DNA of 64,000 bases, taken from positions 1,302,001-1,366,000 of the forward strand of contig NC_082613.1 in the NCBI RefSeq assembly GCF_030936135.1. The letters are read 5' to 3'. This stretch comes from Gavia stellata. Taxonomy: Eukaryota; Chordata; Aves; Gaviiformes; Gaviidae. Made by a program: the position numbers and the translations under genes. Below, piece by piece: positions 44,309 to 57,661 of the stretch (position 1 is its first letter; the number at the start of each line of letters is the position of its first letter). The notes below the pieces were generated by a model that was not told the DNA's origin, did not search any database, and worked only from the letters and a program-made list of their open reading frames with translations.

Positions 44309-46484
44309 TTACAGTTATAGGGTTTGTACAAATCTGCATTTACATGAGTATGTATAAGTCTTTGTACAGAGTAACTGAAGCACCCGAAGCGACTGTCTCC
44401 ACCCAGGCCCTTCCTCTCCTTGGGGACAACGCAAGAACTAAAGTGCATCATGGCCAGAGAGTGGGGGGCCACAGGGGCTTCCCCCCGGGGGTGCTCCAGC
44501 CATCCCCTCTTTCGGGGCAGTGGGGGAGCGTACAGAGGGGTCCCGGGACCTCTGGCAGCACCCTCAGGTCACGACAGACTCTCCTGCACCACGAGTTTCT
44601 AAAGTGCTAAATCACCCTGCCCTCCGCCCTGCGCCGCTGCTGCCCCGGGGAGGTGCTGAGGGCCAGGAACAGGCTCTGCCTCCAACCGCGCTGCGAGAGG
44701 AGACCTGCGAGCAGCCCCCGGCTCTCACCAGCGGCGCCGAAGCCCTGGCACAAGCCAGCCACTGGCACCAGCGAGCGGCAGAGGGAACGGGTCTCGCTGC
44801 CCTGCCTCTGCGACAGCAGATTCACACACTCCTGATTTCAGCCTGCACATGCAAAGGAAACTCCTCTGCTCAGAGCTTTATACAAACACGTGTCAGGCAT
44901 GACAACTGCCCGCACGGCCTCTGGCCAGCCTGACAGTCAGAAAGGCAGGGCCCCTCCGACACTGAGGGCTCGCGGGGCAACCCAGAACTTACCCAGAGGC
45001 GGTTAAGAACCGACAGGCAGGGGGTTGGGACAGGAGGGTGCTGAGCTTTGCAGGGCATGAGTTTTCTTCTCTATCCTGAAATCCGTAACTCTTCAATCAA
45101 CACCTAATTTTCAGGTGTGCAGCCCCTGGGCACGGCACAGATGGCTTTGGGCACAACACAGCAATGGCGGGGGAGCTGGGTGGGAGCTGTAAGGGACAGG
45201 TAAGGGCACTTGCGGGAGGTTTAGCAGCTCAGGGGAGAGGTAGAGGCATATACAGTCCATTAGCTTTGTCTCAGTGGGACAGTGAGTTGTCTAGAAGGAT
45301 TCGCTGCTTAGCTTGGAGGGCAGGGATCGCTGGGACTGTTAACAGGACTGGGTGGGGAAACGGGTGCTACACAGGGGTTGGGGGTGGCCTACCTGGGAAA
45401 CTCCCTCACTTGTGTTATTCTGAGGGGTGACACTGAAGTCTGAGAGGCTCGTGGGGGAGATTTAAGACAGGCTTCCTACCGCAATGACTTGTGTCCTGTG
45501 CAAACTGTTTCACAAGGTGGAAAAAGCCTTTCTCCGCTTTAAAGCTTGCTTCCAGAGCTGTAGAAGTCTGCAACGGGTGTTTCTGGCACCACTAACTCTT
45601 GTGGTGACGCGATCTGGCACATGACAGCACATACCTCAGGCAAGGCGAGCGACACTCATCTCTCACCTCGTGACCCGAGATATGACCGCACTACTGCCAG
45701 CGAAAAAGCCCCAGAGACTGAGAACTAAGCTCCCTCCGGCTGTCCCATCGGTCTGCTCCTGTCCCCCACCCTTCCCTCCTGCAAACAGATCAGGCTGTAA
45801 GGATGAGGAAGCAAAAGGAGCCAGGGAGTGTTACACGCTGGAGACAACCTCAACGGCAGGGCGCTGGCAGCGGTTTGTGAAAGGTTTGTCTCTACTCGGA
45901 GGTTGTCTATAGGAAAGGGAAGGGTCGGACCACTGGTGAAGCTGAACGCAGACGGCGCGGCACGCTGGCAGCCTGCAGATGGGAGTGATGCAGAGCCAGA
46001 GCGCTGCCCGGTTTCTCAGGAGTGTAACAGCCCCTCGCCCCCCCACCCTCCACACACCCAGGCCAAACCCTGCCTTAAGCTCTCCTCCAGGCAAGGATCT
46101 GCCTTCGCTCACACTAATTATCCCCAACAGAAAAGACGGGATCGTTTCGGCATAGCCCACACACGGGTCTCCACTTGTGCAGTCACCTGTGCGCAACCTG
46201 AAGAGCGTGACTAATCCGTACCTCTGTTCCTCACGAGACAGCGGCGGTGCCCACCTGCTCACCCCTGCACGGGGAGGAAAGAACGAGGTGAGCGTCGGTG
46301 TGGGGAACAATCCTGCTGGGCTGGTTCCCATCAGTCTCTGTTGCAAAGGCCAAAAGCGTCACTGGACGCAGCAAGAATAAAAAATAATCTTCAGAGAGGT
46401 CGTTTCCAGACACGTCCATTCATCAAACATCACCCCTTCCTACCAGGGAAGGGCGCGGTGACAGGGAATGCCCTTCCTCTGGCT

Positions 46485-49400
46485 TCAGGGGAAAATCTGC
46501 AGTTCAAACTTGGGTGCCCACTCCAGCGCGCTCTTCACCACGGCCAGGGCAGCTGCTCCCAGCGCGACTGTCAGCCCCATCACCGCCAGCTTGACAAAGC
46601 GGTTGGTCCTTGGCTTTGTCAAGATGGATTTTGTCCGCTCCTCCCCTCGGAGCCGCTCCCTGAAGCGCTGCCTCAACACAGTGTCTGGTCTCTGCTGCAC
46701 TGACGCCAACTCAAAGTCCTTAAAAGTGGAAGCGGCAGTTCTGCAAAGAGAAGAAACTGGTCAAGGAGTGTCCCCGACTCACCTTTGGGACCAGCCTCCT
46801 GCCAGGGAGGAAGATCTTCATGAGGAAGCAAGACTTGGCAAGGGGATTAGAGAACATGTGGGCACTCACCGTTCAGCCTGCTGCTGAGCTGCCTCCCTGG
46901 CAAGTTCGGATGGTGGGAACTGGACAAAAAGGTCCCCGGCTCTACTGATCAGAGTCTCGTAAGGAAGGTCCTGTGGGATCTGGGACAGCAGGTGGTGGAC
47001 AGAGGCCATGTCGCACTCACAGTCCAGAACCTCCTGCTCCCGGTACAGCACGATCTGCAGAGAGAAGCGAGAGCACTGAGGACAGCTGGGGCAGCGGGGA
47101 TGACTCCTTGTCACTTGCTGGCACTCACTTCAGAGCTAGAAGAGAAAAACATTTTGCTTCCAGCTGAAAGACCTGCCCTTCCTCAAGGGGACACACTGCA
47201 CTGAAGCACTACCCATCTGGGAGGAGAAATGCCAAACCCTCCCTGAAACTCGAGGCTTCATGAGTACTTATGTCTGTCTTCTGAGCAGACCCTGCTATTG
47301 GCAGGTCAGAGATGCGGGCAGAACCCCAGCAGGGCTTGACTCTGCGGCTTGCCCTCAAACAGAGATTTGTTTGGACCCCCCATAGGAGAAAGGGCAGATG
47401 GACGCACAGCGCAGGGCTGCCCCCAGCCAGCCAGGCTCCCCAGCACCCGAGCAAGTGCCCAGCAGCAGAGCCAGCACATGAAAGCAAATAAAAACACCAG
47501 GTCACACTGCCTCCACGGCACTGAACTAGAACAGCCTGAAGATCTGGACACACCCAGGCTGCATCGAACAATCCTGGATGCCACCTGCCCTCCACCACTG
47601 CCAAGGACATCACTGGCCTTGAGTGGGGGGCCCTGGAGAGCCAGGGACAGCAGCAGCACTGGGTTTGCCAGCCCATCTCTGCAGCCCCAAACCACGGGCA
47701 CCTCACAATGGTTCCATTAATCCCTGTACCATTCCAACCAATACCTACCACAGCAGCAAAATAAATGGGCATCAGTGGATGGCAAGCCAGGAAGAAGTCA
47801 TATAATCGCACAACGTGCCTGAAGTCAGACAAAACGTGCCCGAACCAGGTGATCAGCCAGCTGAGAGCAAAGATGGTTCCCACCTCCGCACTGCACAGAG
47901 AGAAAGTGCTGTTAGCTCAGCCGCTGCCAGCAGCTTGGAAACAGTGCTGAAATACTCCTGGGTGATCCCTACGCCGCACCTCCGTGCTGGGAAGGGGAGA
48001 CAGATCTGGCTATTGGCAGAGCATTCAGAGCTCAGTCCACATCCATGAACTGCACTTTTGATACAACCCCAAGGCAAAGTACTACTCATTTCACATCCAG
48101 TGGGGTCCACACTAGAGGTCCAAATGGTCTGCTTTCAGGAGAACCTGAACATGTGAGGTACCATGTTACTGTCTGGCACGCTGACCTGAAGGACACCTGA
48201 AGACAAACAGCAAAGTCAACTTTTCAGATTCCTTTCCACTCTAAAGGCTTACTAACTTCTGGGAGTTTCTAATCAAGCTTGGTACCCAAAGACAGCCTGA
48301 CCATGAAATGTAACAGAGCCACTTGCCCAGAAAAGGACTCTGGACTGAACCTTCCCACTCTCCTTCCTGCTTCTGCTTTAATCAGCCTGGACTACACTTA
48401 TGTGTCCCTATTGCAAAACCTGGGAATTATCCCCAGAACTAGCAACAAACTACAGCCAGGTGACACCGGCCACAAAACCGGGCACGTGAAGCAGTTGTGG
48501 CAGCTTTGTATGACACCGTCTACAAACCCCAACCTTTCCGATACGGACTGCAGACCACTGGGGTGAAGATGGCACCATGTCAAACCCCTCAAGACAGGCA
48601 GCATAGGTTTGCGTTTGCTCGGAAGCAGAGTGCCACATGGCTTTGGACTGTCACCATTAGCTGTGGGTCAGCTCTTGACTCACTCTGAGGAAGCCACTGT
48701 GGTGCTGGGGACGTGCTGGTGCAAACGGGCCCATGAACAGTAACATGAGACTGGTAGGGGAAAGCTAGGAGGCTCCGAGCGAATGTCTGCATACCTCTGC
48801 ATGAAGTCATGCACCTCAGGGTTCACCTGGTCTATGATGGGCATCAGGTAATTTAAAATGTGCTTGGTATTATCCATCGTTGGGTCCATAAAATCCCTGA
48901 GGAAAGATTTAAAAAGAAGCTCTGACAAACAACCTCTCCAGGGAGGCAGCCAGAAGGTAAATAAACATACTTGCAATAAACAGCTTTGCTGGCAGGGTGG
49001 CCCCCAGCCCCAAGGAATTCTACGTACTTGGGACAGCCCCCTTCCTACCTATCTGGGACATGCAGGGCTGATCCGCACAGAAAATCCAGACCCAGGCAAT
49101 CATGCTGGTGTCAGGTGACACTTCTTATTTTGCTGCAGTGTACGCGTGAACTGTAAAGCCTTTCCAGCACCCAGAACCTAACTCCCTATCTGGGAGAGGA
49201 GGGAGAACCCCTCCAAACCACTCCCCAGCTGAAAGCTTCTTCTCATTTCAGTGCACAAACAGGAAAGTCACTTGGCTTGGCGGCTCAGGACACTGACCGT
49301 ACAGACCACCCTTTCAGTGCAAAACTGCCCAGGGCTGTATAAGGCAAGTGGGAGGCACTGTGCTGAGCCAGCCCCCAGGAGCCAGAGAGGCCCTGACAGC

Positions 49401-52400
49401 GGCACAGCCGGCCAGAGCGCTATGAATAATGCATAGGCGTTGGCTTTTTCAACTTCAAGAGATGCTACAAATTAACTGACAGCCTTCAATTATCCCTTCC
49501 CCAGAGCACAACTCCCTGCAAAGCCACGTCCTATCGTGTGGTCACGCTGCTCTCTCACAGCATCCATCCCTCTGGGTACGGACATGACAGGCAGCCAGCC
49601 TTAACCCAAGGCTCTGCCTTCCAGGCTCCCCTTCCAGGCCAGCCCCATCTGCACAGGTGTCCCCACAGCTTGAGGACACGCAGGCGGCTCCTCTCCCCCA
49701 GCCAAGCCCGTTGAGTACCTGAGATGATGCGTCGAGAGCTTTTCCACCAGCGCGGTGGCCAGTCTGTCCCCCACCACCAGGAGGAAGGTGACCACGATGT
49801 CATGGTAGCCCTGGTAGTAATGCAGCTGGGGGTTGCGTTTGAGGACGTGGAGGATAATATCGATGAGCTCCTCCTGCAAGCCTTCCCTCTGGTCATCTGG
49901 CATCCCTGTGGGGACAGCACCAGGCGGCGGTGGGACGGGCTGCGTCACCTACCAATGCCTGCCACGGGAGTGAGCGCGGTCACAGCGTGCAAGGAGAGGA
50001 CCTGTGCATTTACCGACCTGCCTGATCCCAAGGGATGTGATGCAAAGGGGAGGGAGGTAAAACTAGCAGAAAAAAATATCCCAAGCCCTAATCCTGCCCC
50101 ACAAAACTCTGGTGGCCCTGGGGAAGCCAGCTAGTTGTTCTGTTGTTTAATCCTCGGAGCTGCAGTGCCCCTACCTGTGAGGAAGTGACCGTGGGGGATG
50201 GGAGCAGGGTTTACTGATATTTGTACAGCGCTGTGAAGAGCGAATTGCACTGCGCATCCAGCACTACTGAGAACGTTGTAATAATTTTTAATTTCCCAGA
50301 GGTTCTAGAAAAAAATTAAACAGGACTCATTTTCACAGAAACTGTGCCAACTGCATCAGATTGTGAGGCCTCCATCGCCACAACTTTATATCGGTCCCTT
50401 GCTAACAACATGTGTTTAGGGACAGGATGTCACAGGAAAAACATTGTTCCTGCCGTGCACAGCTGCAGACAGTTTCTGGCAGTCCTTGTCAACAGATAAA
50501 ATGCCCAAAGGCCAAGCAGAAAGTCCCAGCGGAGATCCTGCAATGACAAAGTTCTCCTTTTCCCCTGCTTCACTAATGTGTCTAAAAATAGGCAGGAGGC
50601 TGCCATTCAAGGGCAAAAAAATCCGTACAAGCAGACCCTTCAGGAATCAGGCTTGCACACAGTATCCGTGCTCAAAAGAGAATCAGAGTGAATCAACTGT
50701 TTACGCAAAATAAAAGCAGCAGAAGGGGGAAGCAGATTCTGTCCAGAAATAACGACTCCTCTGCGGAGTTAGACAGCTGCTGGATTAAATGTTTTATAAA
50801 TAGCACAACAAGGCACCAGCCACCCATCAGAACTAAACAACTGCAAAACCATTTTGCTTCTAAAGGTTCAAAGTTCTCTTAAATTTGGTGCATGGACCCG
50901 ATTTTGAGATTGTTTTACACCAGAAATTGTTCTAACCACCGACAAACCTGCCTTCCATGCCCCTGAGCTAGGCTACGGTCTAAAATAAACTGAAGCAAAC
51001 GGTACATCTCTCAAGCACTCCATCTACCCTACTCTCACCCTGGTCACAACAGGCGAGGGGCACGCAGGATCCGGGCCTCTCTGCGCTGCAACTGTCCGAT
51101 GGAATCGGTCTGCTGGCAGAGGGGCCCAGCGGGGCAGGGCTAAGTGTAACGTTGGAAGAGCCACATCAAAAACCAGCTGTAGCACAGGCAGCTGAAGGAA
51201 ACTGATAGCTGGAGAACGGCTCCACTACATGAAGAAGCCCCTGTAAGCTAACAAGGAAAAGGCTTTCTAGCAGTCAGGCTCTCGGAGCAACGGAGCGTCA
51301 TCTGCTGCAACCCCCCAAGTAAGGTCTGAGCCAGGAGGAGCCCCATGGCACAGACCTAGAGACCTTCTCCCCGCAGAGTGGGAAGAGGCGAATCCCGTCT
51401 CACCTGGTGGGAAACGGCGCAGGGATCGCCGCACGTCCAGTAACACTTGCTGGTAATCTTTATTGTCCTCTCGCAGCTCCTTTCCTGCTGAGAAAGAAAG
51501 GAATAAGATTAACACCGAGTAGTGCAAAGGTACCGGGAAGAGAGCTGGGCGAGGGAGCCGGGAGAAACCCTGCTGAAGGCAGGAAGATGAGGCTGCACAC
51601 ACAGACACACCACCCCATCGTACGTCCCCTTTTTCATACGTCACACACCAGCCCTGTCCCCTCACTTTCACTGCCACACGTTCTCATGCTAACGGCACTT
51701 CAGTGCGAGGAAACAAGAGTATTATTTCTTTAGACAACATATGTTAAAACGCTTAAACTGACACCACTCCCAGCGTTCCTGGAAACATTTGCTCCACAAT
51801 TTTGATGTGGAATTCAAAGTGTACTCAGCAGCAGCGAGGCACAACATGCTGTGGATATCACGAAGAATAGTTTATTAAATAGAAATAATTCAGAAGAAAA
51901 TGGCACCCACTGGTAGCTAAGACAGTTAAAACAGAAAAGAAAAGAATTTGCTGGCACACTGAACTATCTATGTGATCACATGAAATTAAATGTTGTCTTC
52001 CGGCAGCTCTGATCACCTAACATAATCCAGCTCTTGACTGACGTGGGGAGATGCACACTTCTGAATGGCCACAGTTTCAGGAACAACAAAATTTGTGCTG
52101 GGGACAGTGACTGTAAAAGCTACAGGACTTGGAGCTCCTGCATTGCTAAGGTTTAAAAACCATGCAGGTACTTCATCAGGAAGGTAATTTTCCCTGCTTC
52201 TGCTTGGACCAAACACCACACGTGCTTTACGCAACAAACTGCTTCACCTACGCCTGGAACAGACACCTCAGAAGGATTTCGGCCAAGCCAGGGCTCAGCA
52301 CAGCCACCTCCCCATGGCAGCAACAAAAAGGAAGTTTGATACTTTCTGCTGCAGATGAACTTAGGTGCGCCGGCTAAATGGCACAGAGAACACGGAGCCG

Positions 52401-55247
52401 TTCCTCCAAAGCACCCGAGTCCAGGCTGTTCTGTACCTGGAAGAGGGGGCAGGTCGTCTGTATTAACACTTAGCAGCTTTGGCCACACTTTGCAACGAAT
52501 CTCATCCGTCAAGAGCCCCCCCTCGCTGATCGCCATCCGCCTGAGCGTGGCCACGTCGATGGGGTCGCTGTTCAGAGCCTGATAAATTTCTGCCACTTTT
52601 CTTTTCTTCTTAGAATCAAAGTCTGTAAGAAGATCACAAAGAGGCAAGCTGATAGGCAACGCCAGCACACGGGGGAAAGCAACTCAGATCAGGGGGGCAA
52701 AATCCACCCATGGCAATGTCACACACACAATACGAGAGACGACACGGGACAGTTGGCACGCGTCCTGCCAGGACAGACCAGGGATGACCCCAGTAGGTGC
52801 CTGTCCCCATCTCCACAGGCTCAGCATTGGGGGCACCTCGCAGGGCACCCCCACTGCTTCCCCATCAATCCCGCTGGTCCCACCCTGGGAGGCAACTGCT
52901 GCTCCTCCTGACACAGAAGCTGCCACCCCTGCCCGAACGGGTCCCTCGCCCTCGGCTCCCACACTCCCCAGCAGATCATGGCTCCATTCAGGACTGCGAC
53001 AGCCGTGCAAAGCCATCCTGCAACTGTTTGCTCTCTGACGCAGCCGCCAGCTGAGGTGTCAAGTGTTTCCTAAGACCAGGACTTCGCGTTCCTACCGACT
53101 CCCAGCTAGGCAGCGGCTCCTGGATGCAGCCGTCCTAGGGAGAAGTCTGAGCATTTCCACTGACAGCAACAGTCACAAGAAAGGGCATAATTATACCAGA
53201 GGTAACGAATCACAAGCATATTGACTTCTCTCCCAACAAACACAAACTTGTCAGCTATTAGTATACGCACAGGTTAAACAGTATTAAACAAATACCACTG
53301 TTTTGTGGAGCACATGAACACGGGGGCAGGTAAGGAAGGGAATAACACACAAAGCACACGGTGTTCTGGTTTCAGATGAGTTAAACACACTTACAGGACA
53401 CGGAAGTGCTTCCTGGGGAGCTGAGAAGGGACACTGTTTCACACTGCATCGCGGTATTTGCCACCGCTGCCTCACGCGAGGAAGGAGAGAGGCGGCCGAG
53501 GGCCACCTGATATCCCACACCGGAGGAGTTACCACTGAGGAGGCTTTGCTGGGCAGCCACGGGGCTGGAGCGCAGGATGAGGCCGCAAATGCTGCCTTTA
53601 CTTAAAGGCTTTTCTGACAGATCCAACTAACGCTGCTCTCGGGATCCAAACAGGATTCGTTTGATGAGGGACGTGTCTGAATAGGATTTGGGGTGGGAGG
53701 AATTAAAACGATCCCGATGGAGAAACAGCTGTTTCCCAACGCCCCACCCTCCCAGCAGCGACCCGGCGAGCGCGTTCCTCTGCCCACGTGGCACCTGTGG
53801 CGTCTCGGCGCTGCCCCGGCCCTCTCTCTCCCTGCTCCCGCGGAGCTGCATGCGAGCGCCTGGCTGGAAGCACTGCTTTCTGCAGCGTCTGAACAGGAGA
53901 CGGCGGGACAACAGGCTGCTCAGACACACAGATGCTAAGTTGATCAAGTGGTGGATGCCGTCCCTTCTCAAAGTACCCTTTTAAAACACTTTCTGGATGA
54001 AAACAAGCTGTAACAGCCTACAACAGATCTCCTACTCCCCTCCAAACAACAAGTTCCTCGTAAGGTTAAAGCTTCTAATGCTCACCCAGTCACTACAATT
54101 TCTTTTTATTTCCCTTCCCGCCCCTTGTGCAAGCAAAGTTATTTGCACACAAACATGAACCAGCTCCGCTCAGCTGGCCGTTCCCTATCCCCTGCAACAC
54201 GCAGACTCTGGGCTGTCACATACCGAAGCCTCGGGAAGGAGGAGACAAAGCCTATGGAAGAAGAAACTCCTGTTCACACACAAAGAACTCAAGGAGTAGT
54301 ACGAAGGGAGGAGCATGTATTGCAGGCTCCTCTTCCAAGATTTACTGGCAAATACCCCAATATTCACACTGTTCAAACGCACACCGGACAATAGCTGCAA
54401 GTATTAGAAAAAAATTGTATTTCAAAACCTTTTTTGTGCACCCACAAAACCCTAACCCGCAGCACTTGGAAGGAGAGGCAGAAACACAAGCTCAGAGCGC
54501 GGGGGCTTATCGCATTGCACCGCACCTCAAACCGTACCGTCACGGAAGGTCCGCCTGACCGGCCGCCAGTGGATTTTTATTTACCTCTGTGGCCAAAACC
54601 AGCGCCTGGAACGGTTCTCACGGACGAGCACCCGAGCACAGCACCCGCCTGCGTGCGGAGAATGCAGACGATCTCCGCGGGCCGAAGAGGGATGACTGGA
54701 GCGCGGTTCCCGAGAGGGAAGCAGCCCTGCGTTCCCAACGGCTGAAAGAACGCGCGGGCACCGGCACTTACACAACGCTTCATAAGGCCGGGCCAGCCCC
54801 GGCGCTGCTACAGAGCCGGCCCGGTAACTGCCGTGATGGGCGGCCTGGAAAAGCGAAGCCCGGAGAGCTGAAGGGCCCGGCCTCGAGGCAGGCAGCGGCC
54901 AAACCGCAGCCCCGGCTGCTCCCCGCCTGCCCGAGCCCGCGGCCTGGCGAAGGAGCCCGCTCCCGCGCCGAGGGACGGTCCCACAGCCGCGGGGGGTGGG
55001 CCCCGGCGGAGGGTTCGGGCCCCCGGGACCCCCCGGGCCGGCCCCGCCCGCCTCCCGCCGGGGCGGCTCCGAGCGCAGCGCCGAGCCCCGCCCCGCCGCT
55101 AGGGGGCGCCGCCACGCCTGCAGGGGGCGCTCCGGCCCTCGCCCGCCTGAGAGGAACCGGCGCCCCCCGCCCGCCCGCCAGGCTTGGCCCGGCCCAGCCC
55201 GTACCGTGGCCGCCGACACCGTTGCGCGGCGGGCTCCGCCGGGCCAT
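46485..55247 (-). CDS. TBC1D20: TBC1D20, ER-anchored Rab GTPase-activating protein, 8 coding exons, complete
   Basis: TBC-domain GAP for RAB1 and RAB18 at the ER and early secretory pathway; loss in mammals causes Warburg Micro syndrome. Exons in transcript order: 55247-55205, 52622-52437, 51484-51404, 49905-49719, 48896-48795, 47890-47749, 47054-46870, 46740-46485, all in phase, 393 residues (human 403). Exon 1 encodes only MARRSPPRNGVGGH, shorter than and unlike the human start. Catalytic features: arginine finger in LLDVRRSL (Arg96, human Arg105) and glutamine finger in YYQGYHD (Gln135, human Gln144). The C-terminus carries the membrane anchor at about residues 358-381 (LAVMGLTVALGAAALAVVKS) and ends ...QIFP. 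The acceptor of exon 51484-51404 is a tandem CAGCAG. Confidence 0.97.
49906..51403 (-). other. TBC1D20: TBC1D20 intron 3 (about 1.5 kb)
   Basis: AT-richer intronic sequence with no exon-like or repeat signature that could be supported. Confidence 0.5.
52623..55204 (-). other. TBC1D20: TBC1D20 first intron (about 2.6 kb)
   Basis: Begins in the CpG island, carries two CTCF-like sites at 55096-55130, and becomes AT-richer toward exon 2. No nested gene was recognised. Confidence 0.55.
55096..55130 (+). promoter_or_regulatory. Two tandem CTCF-like sites beside TBC1D20 exon 1
   Basis: CCGCTAGGGGGCGC at 55096-55109 and CCTGCAGGGGGCGC at 55117-55130 both fit the CTCF core, in the same orientation and 21 bp apart. 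They are 75-110 bp inside intron 1, at the transition from the GC-rich block to the AT-richer CSNK2A1 locus. Confidence 0.45.
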
Positions 55248-55379
55248 GTTCCCGGGCGCTGCGACGCATGCCGGGCCGGTAGACCGGACCGGGACGGGCT
55301 GGGGCTCCGCGCTCCCCGCGCCGTCCGGTCCCGTCCCGCCCCCTCCCGCTCCCCCCGCCCCTCCGCCACCGGCGCGCAG

Positions 55380-55495
55380 GCGGCACGTCACGGCGCCCCA
55401 CTGCGCAGGCGCAGCTCCTTGAGGCGGATCACGTGGGCAGAAGGGGCGCGGCGCGGCTGCGCATGCGCAGAGCCGAGGGCGCAGCACGTGTTTGT
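55380..55495 (-). promoter_or_regulatory. TBC1D20: TBC1D20 upstream promoter: paired NRF1 sites and CACGTG boxes
   Basis: CTGCGCAGGCGCA at 55401-55413 and the perfect palindrome TGCGCATGCGCA at 55458-55469 are NRF1 sites. CACGTG E-boxes lie at 55430-55435 and 55485-55490 (USF/MITF/TFE type). All are 150-245 bp upstream of the ATG in a TATA-less CpG island. Confidence 0.55.
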
Positions 55496-55499
55496 CGCC

Positions 55500-56740
55500 C
55501 CCCCGCGCCCCGGCCCCGCTCCGCGCTGCGACGTTGGTTTCGAGGTTTTTGTTAAAAAACAATCCCCCAAACCTCCACGGCACAGCTTCTTCCCAGGGTG
55601 TGGGTGTCAGGGGTGGATACCGCATCCACCCGTCCTGCTGCCACCCCCATAAAACAACACCCTCACAGAAACCCCTCCGAATTCCGTCGCCGAGAGGAGC
55701 GGCGAGAGCGCGGCAGCGCCGAGCGCAAGCACCCCGCTTCGCGCGAGGGCTTGCCGCCTCCAGGAACGTCCCTCTGGGCACAGGCTTCTGCGCTTCCTCC
55801 TGCCAGGGCTGACGGGCAGCGTGACCAACAGCCGCTGGCGGTCCCCTCTTCCATACGGCTTCTCCGCGTCTTTAGGCTGGGAGGGAGCAGCCCACGCTCC
55901 GGTTTGCAAACCTCCCGCACTTGAAATAACAGAAAAAGAACTGGGTTGAAGGTCCCGTGTAGCTCACAACCGAGCGCAAACGACCACAAGCTGCATTTTT
56001 GCCCTACTGGGTGCTTTTACGCTCCAGCACATCAACGTAACAGTCAACACAGTCCAACTTTCACATCGTTCTAGCATATAAAAGATCCAGTGCGACGTAT
56101 TTCCACTGGATGAAGTCACGGAGGAGAAAGCTACCCTGGTGCATGTGACGAACCTCATCCCCCCTGCCAGTGATCCTCACAGAAAGGGGCTGTGTTTCAT
56201 GTTCTCCTGCCCCGCTCCCCTTCAGTCGGTTTAACCCAGCCCACACGCTCCACCCTACCTTGCAAAATTAACTGAACTAACATGGAATTATGCGGCCATC
56301 ACCCCCCAAAGGGGAACAAACGAGGGATGGGTGCTCAGAGGACAAGCAGGAGCCCAAGGCCAAGGCTTTGGCGCTTGCTGAGGAAGGGGAAGAGCTCCAG
56401 CTGAGCCCCACAAGCGTTACGTGACTGAAAACGTCACTGAAATCCAATGAATGGCAACACACACAAAACACTAAGAATTGGTTCAGCATCTCCACTCCCC
56501 ACCCATCAGGGCCGAGACAGAAGAGGAGGGGTTTTTGCTTTCATGGCAAAAGATCCTTCTCCCAAGAGATTCTTTGGCTTGTGACTTTTGTGTAAGGCTT
56601 CTCTGCGCTGCTCATCGTGCGAGGTGCGTGTGAAGGGGGACGCGGCCTTTCCAGTAGGCGTGGGGCTGTCAGCTGCTCCCGTGTCAAAGTGTACCACCCA
56701 CCCGGGGAGGCCTCTACACAGGGAGCTTAAATCTAACCTC
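55500..56740. other. Intergenic region between TBC1D20 and CSNK2A1
   Basis: The CpG island fades out near 55.5 kb; the rest is mixed-composition sequence. No exon could be supported. CSNK2A1 transcription ends near 56.74 kb and TBC1D20 starts near 55.3 kb, both on the minus strand (head to tail). Confidence 0.5.
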
Positions 56741-56758
56741 GATAAATAAAACCAAATG

Positions 56759-56764
56759 TTTATT
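56759..56764 (-). terminator. CSNK2A1: CSNK2A1 poly(A) signal (AATAAA)
   Basis: Minus-strand AATAAA in an AT-rich context about 1.17 kb beyond the CSNK2A1 stop. It implies a 3'UTR from 57933 to about 56740. Confidence 0.6.
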
Positions 56765-57639
56765 TACACCAAAGAATTCCAACACTGGATCTTTCACATA
56801 TGAAGGACAAAGTATATATACACAGCAAGGGGTAGCAGGGCTGTAACAAGGGTGCTTTTCCGTTGTCAATGATAATATTTGTCCACAATTACTGATCTAC
56901 CATTTCAGTTTAAGTTAACGTCTGCTCGCTCCTTCCTCTCAGTGCATATTTACAAGACTGTGAGGTAACTGGTATTCTCACCACATGGCACGTGAGGGAG
57001 GGGATGGTGGGTGAAGATGTGATATTGGACTTGGCGCAGTCTGATTTTTCCAGCTTTAAGTAGCCACCAGCTTGAAACCTATATAAACAATTTAAAAACA
57101 ATATACCCGATAACAAACTAATTCCAGAGATCCAAGCCAAGCAATGGCAGGAAGAATCCTCCATGAGAGAGGGGCTGATTAGAGTACGGCTACTCTACAG
57201 GAGCACCTTTCTCAGGAGGTGGCAAGGACTCCAATTGGACCAGTAACTTCATCTTTTAAGACTAAAATTACATGCAAGGGGGTGAGTTGGCATTCTGCTT
57301 GGCTCCTAAGGAGACATGATTCAATCCAATTAGGGTTTCAGACATTATCTGCACTTACTCCTTTTAAGCTTATACCACCTCTCCATACTGGAATTGTCTC
57401 CTCAGTGTACCCCGGCTGAGTCATATGCAGGATGTGGGGTTAAAGTGAGTGGTACTTTAAGAATCCCCCTCCCCTGCCTCACGAAGACTTGGTTTGGTAG
57501 TCTCTGGAGAACAGCACAGTCCCCCAAGGTGTAGGCTTGTGGAGGAGTAATGGTGGGAACATGAAGAGAAGAGATTTCCAGCAGGATGCAAGAGCTTGGA
57601 AATGCTGTTGATTCATCTTTGTTTTTAAATGAAGAGTAC

Positions 57640-57661
57640 TTTTTTTTGGGGGGGAAAAAAA
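57640..57661 (-). repeat. Homopolymer triplet T8-G7-A7 in the CSNK2A1 3'UTR
   Basis: On the plus strand eight T, seven G and seven A follow each other without interruption. In the mRNA sense this is U7-C7-A8, able to fold as a seven-pair A-U stem with a seven-C loop. Confidence 0.9.
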
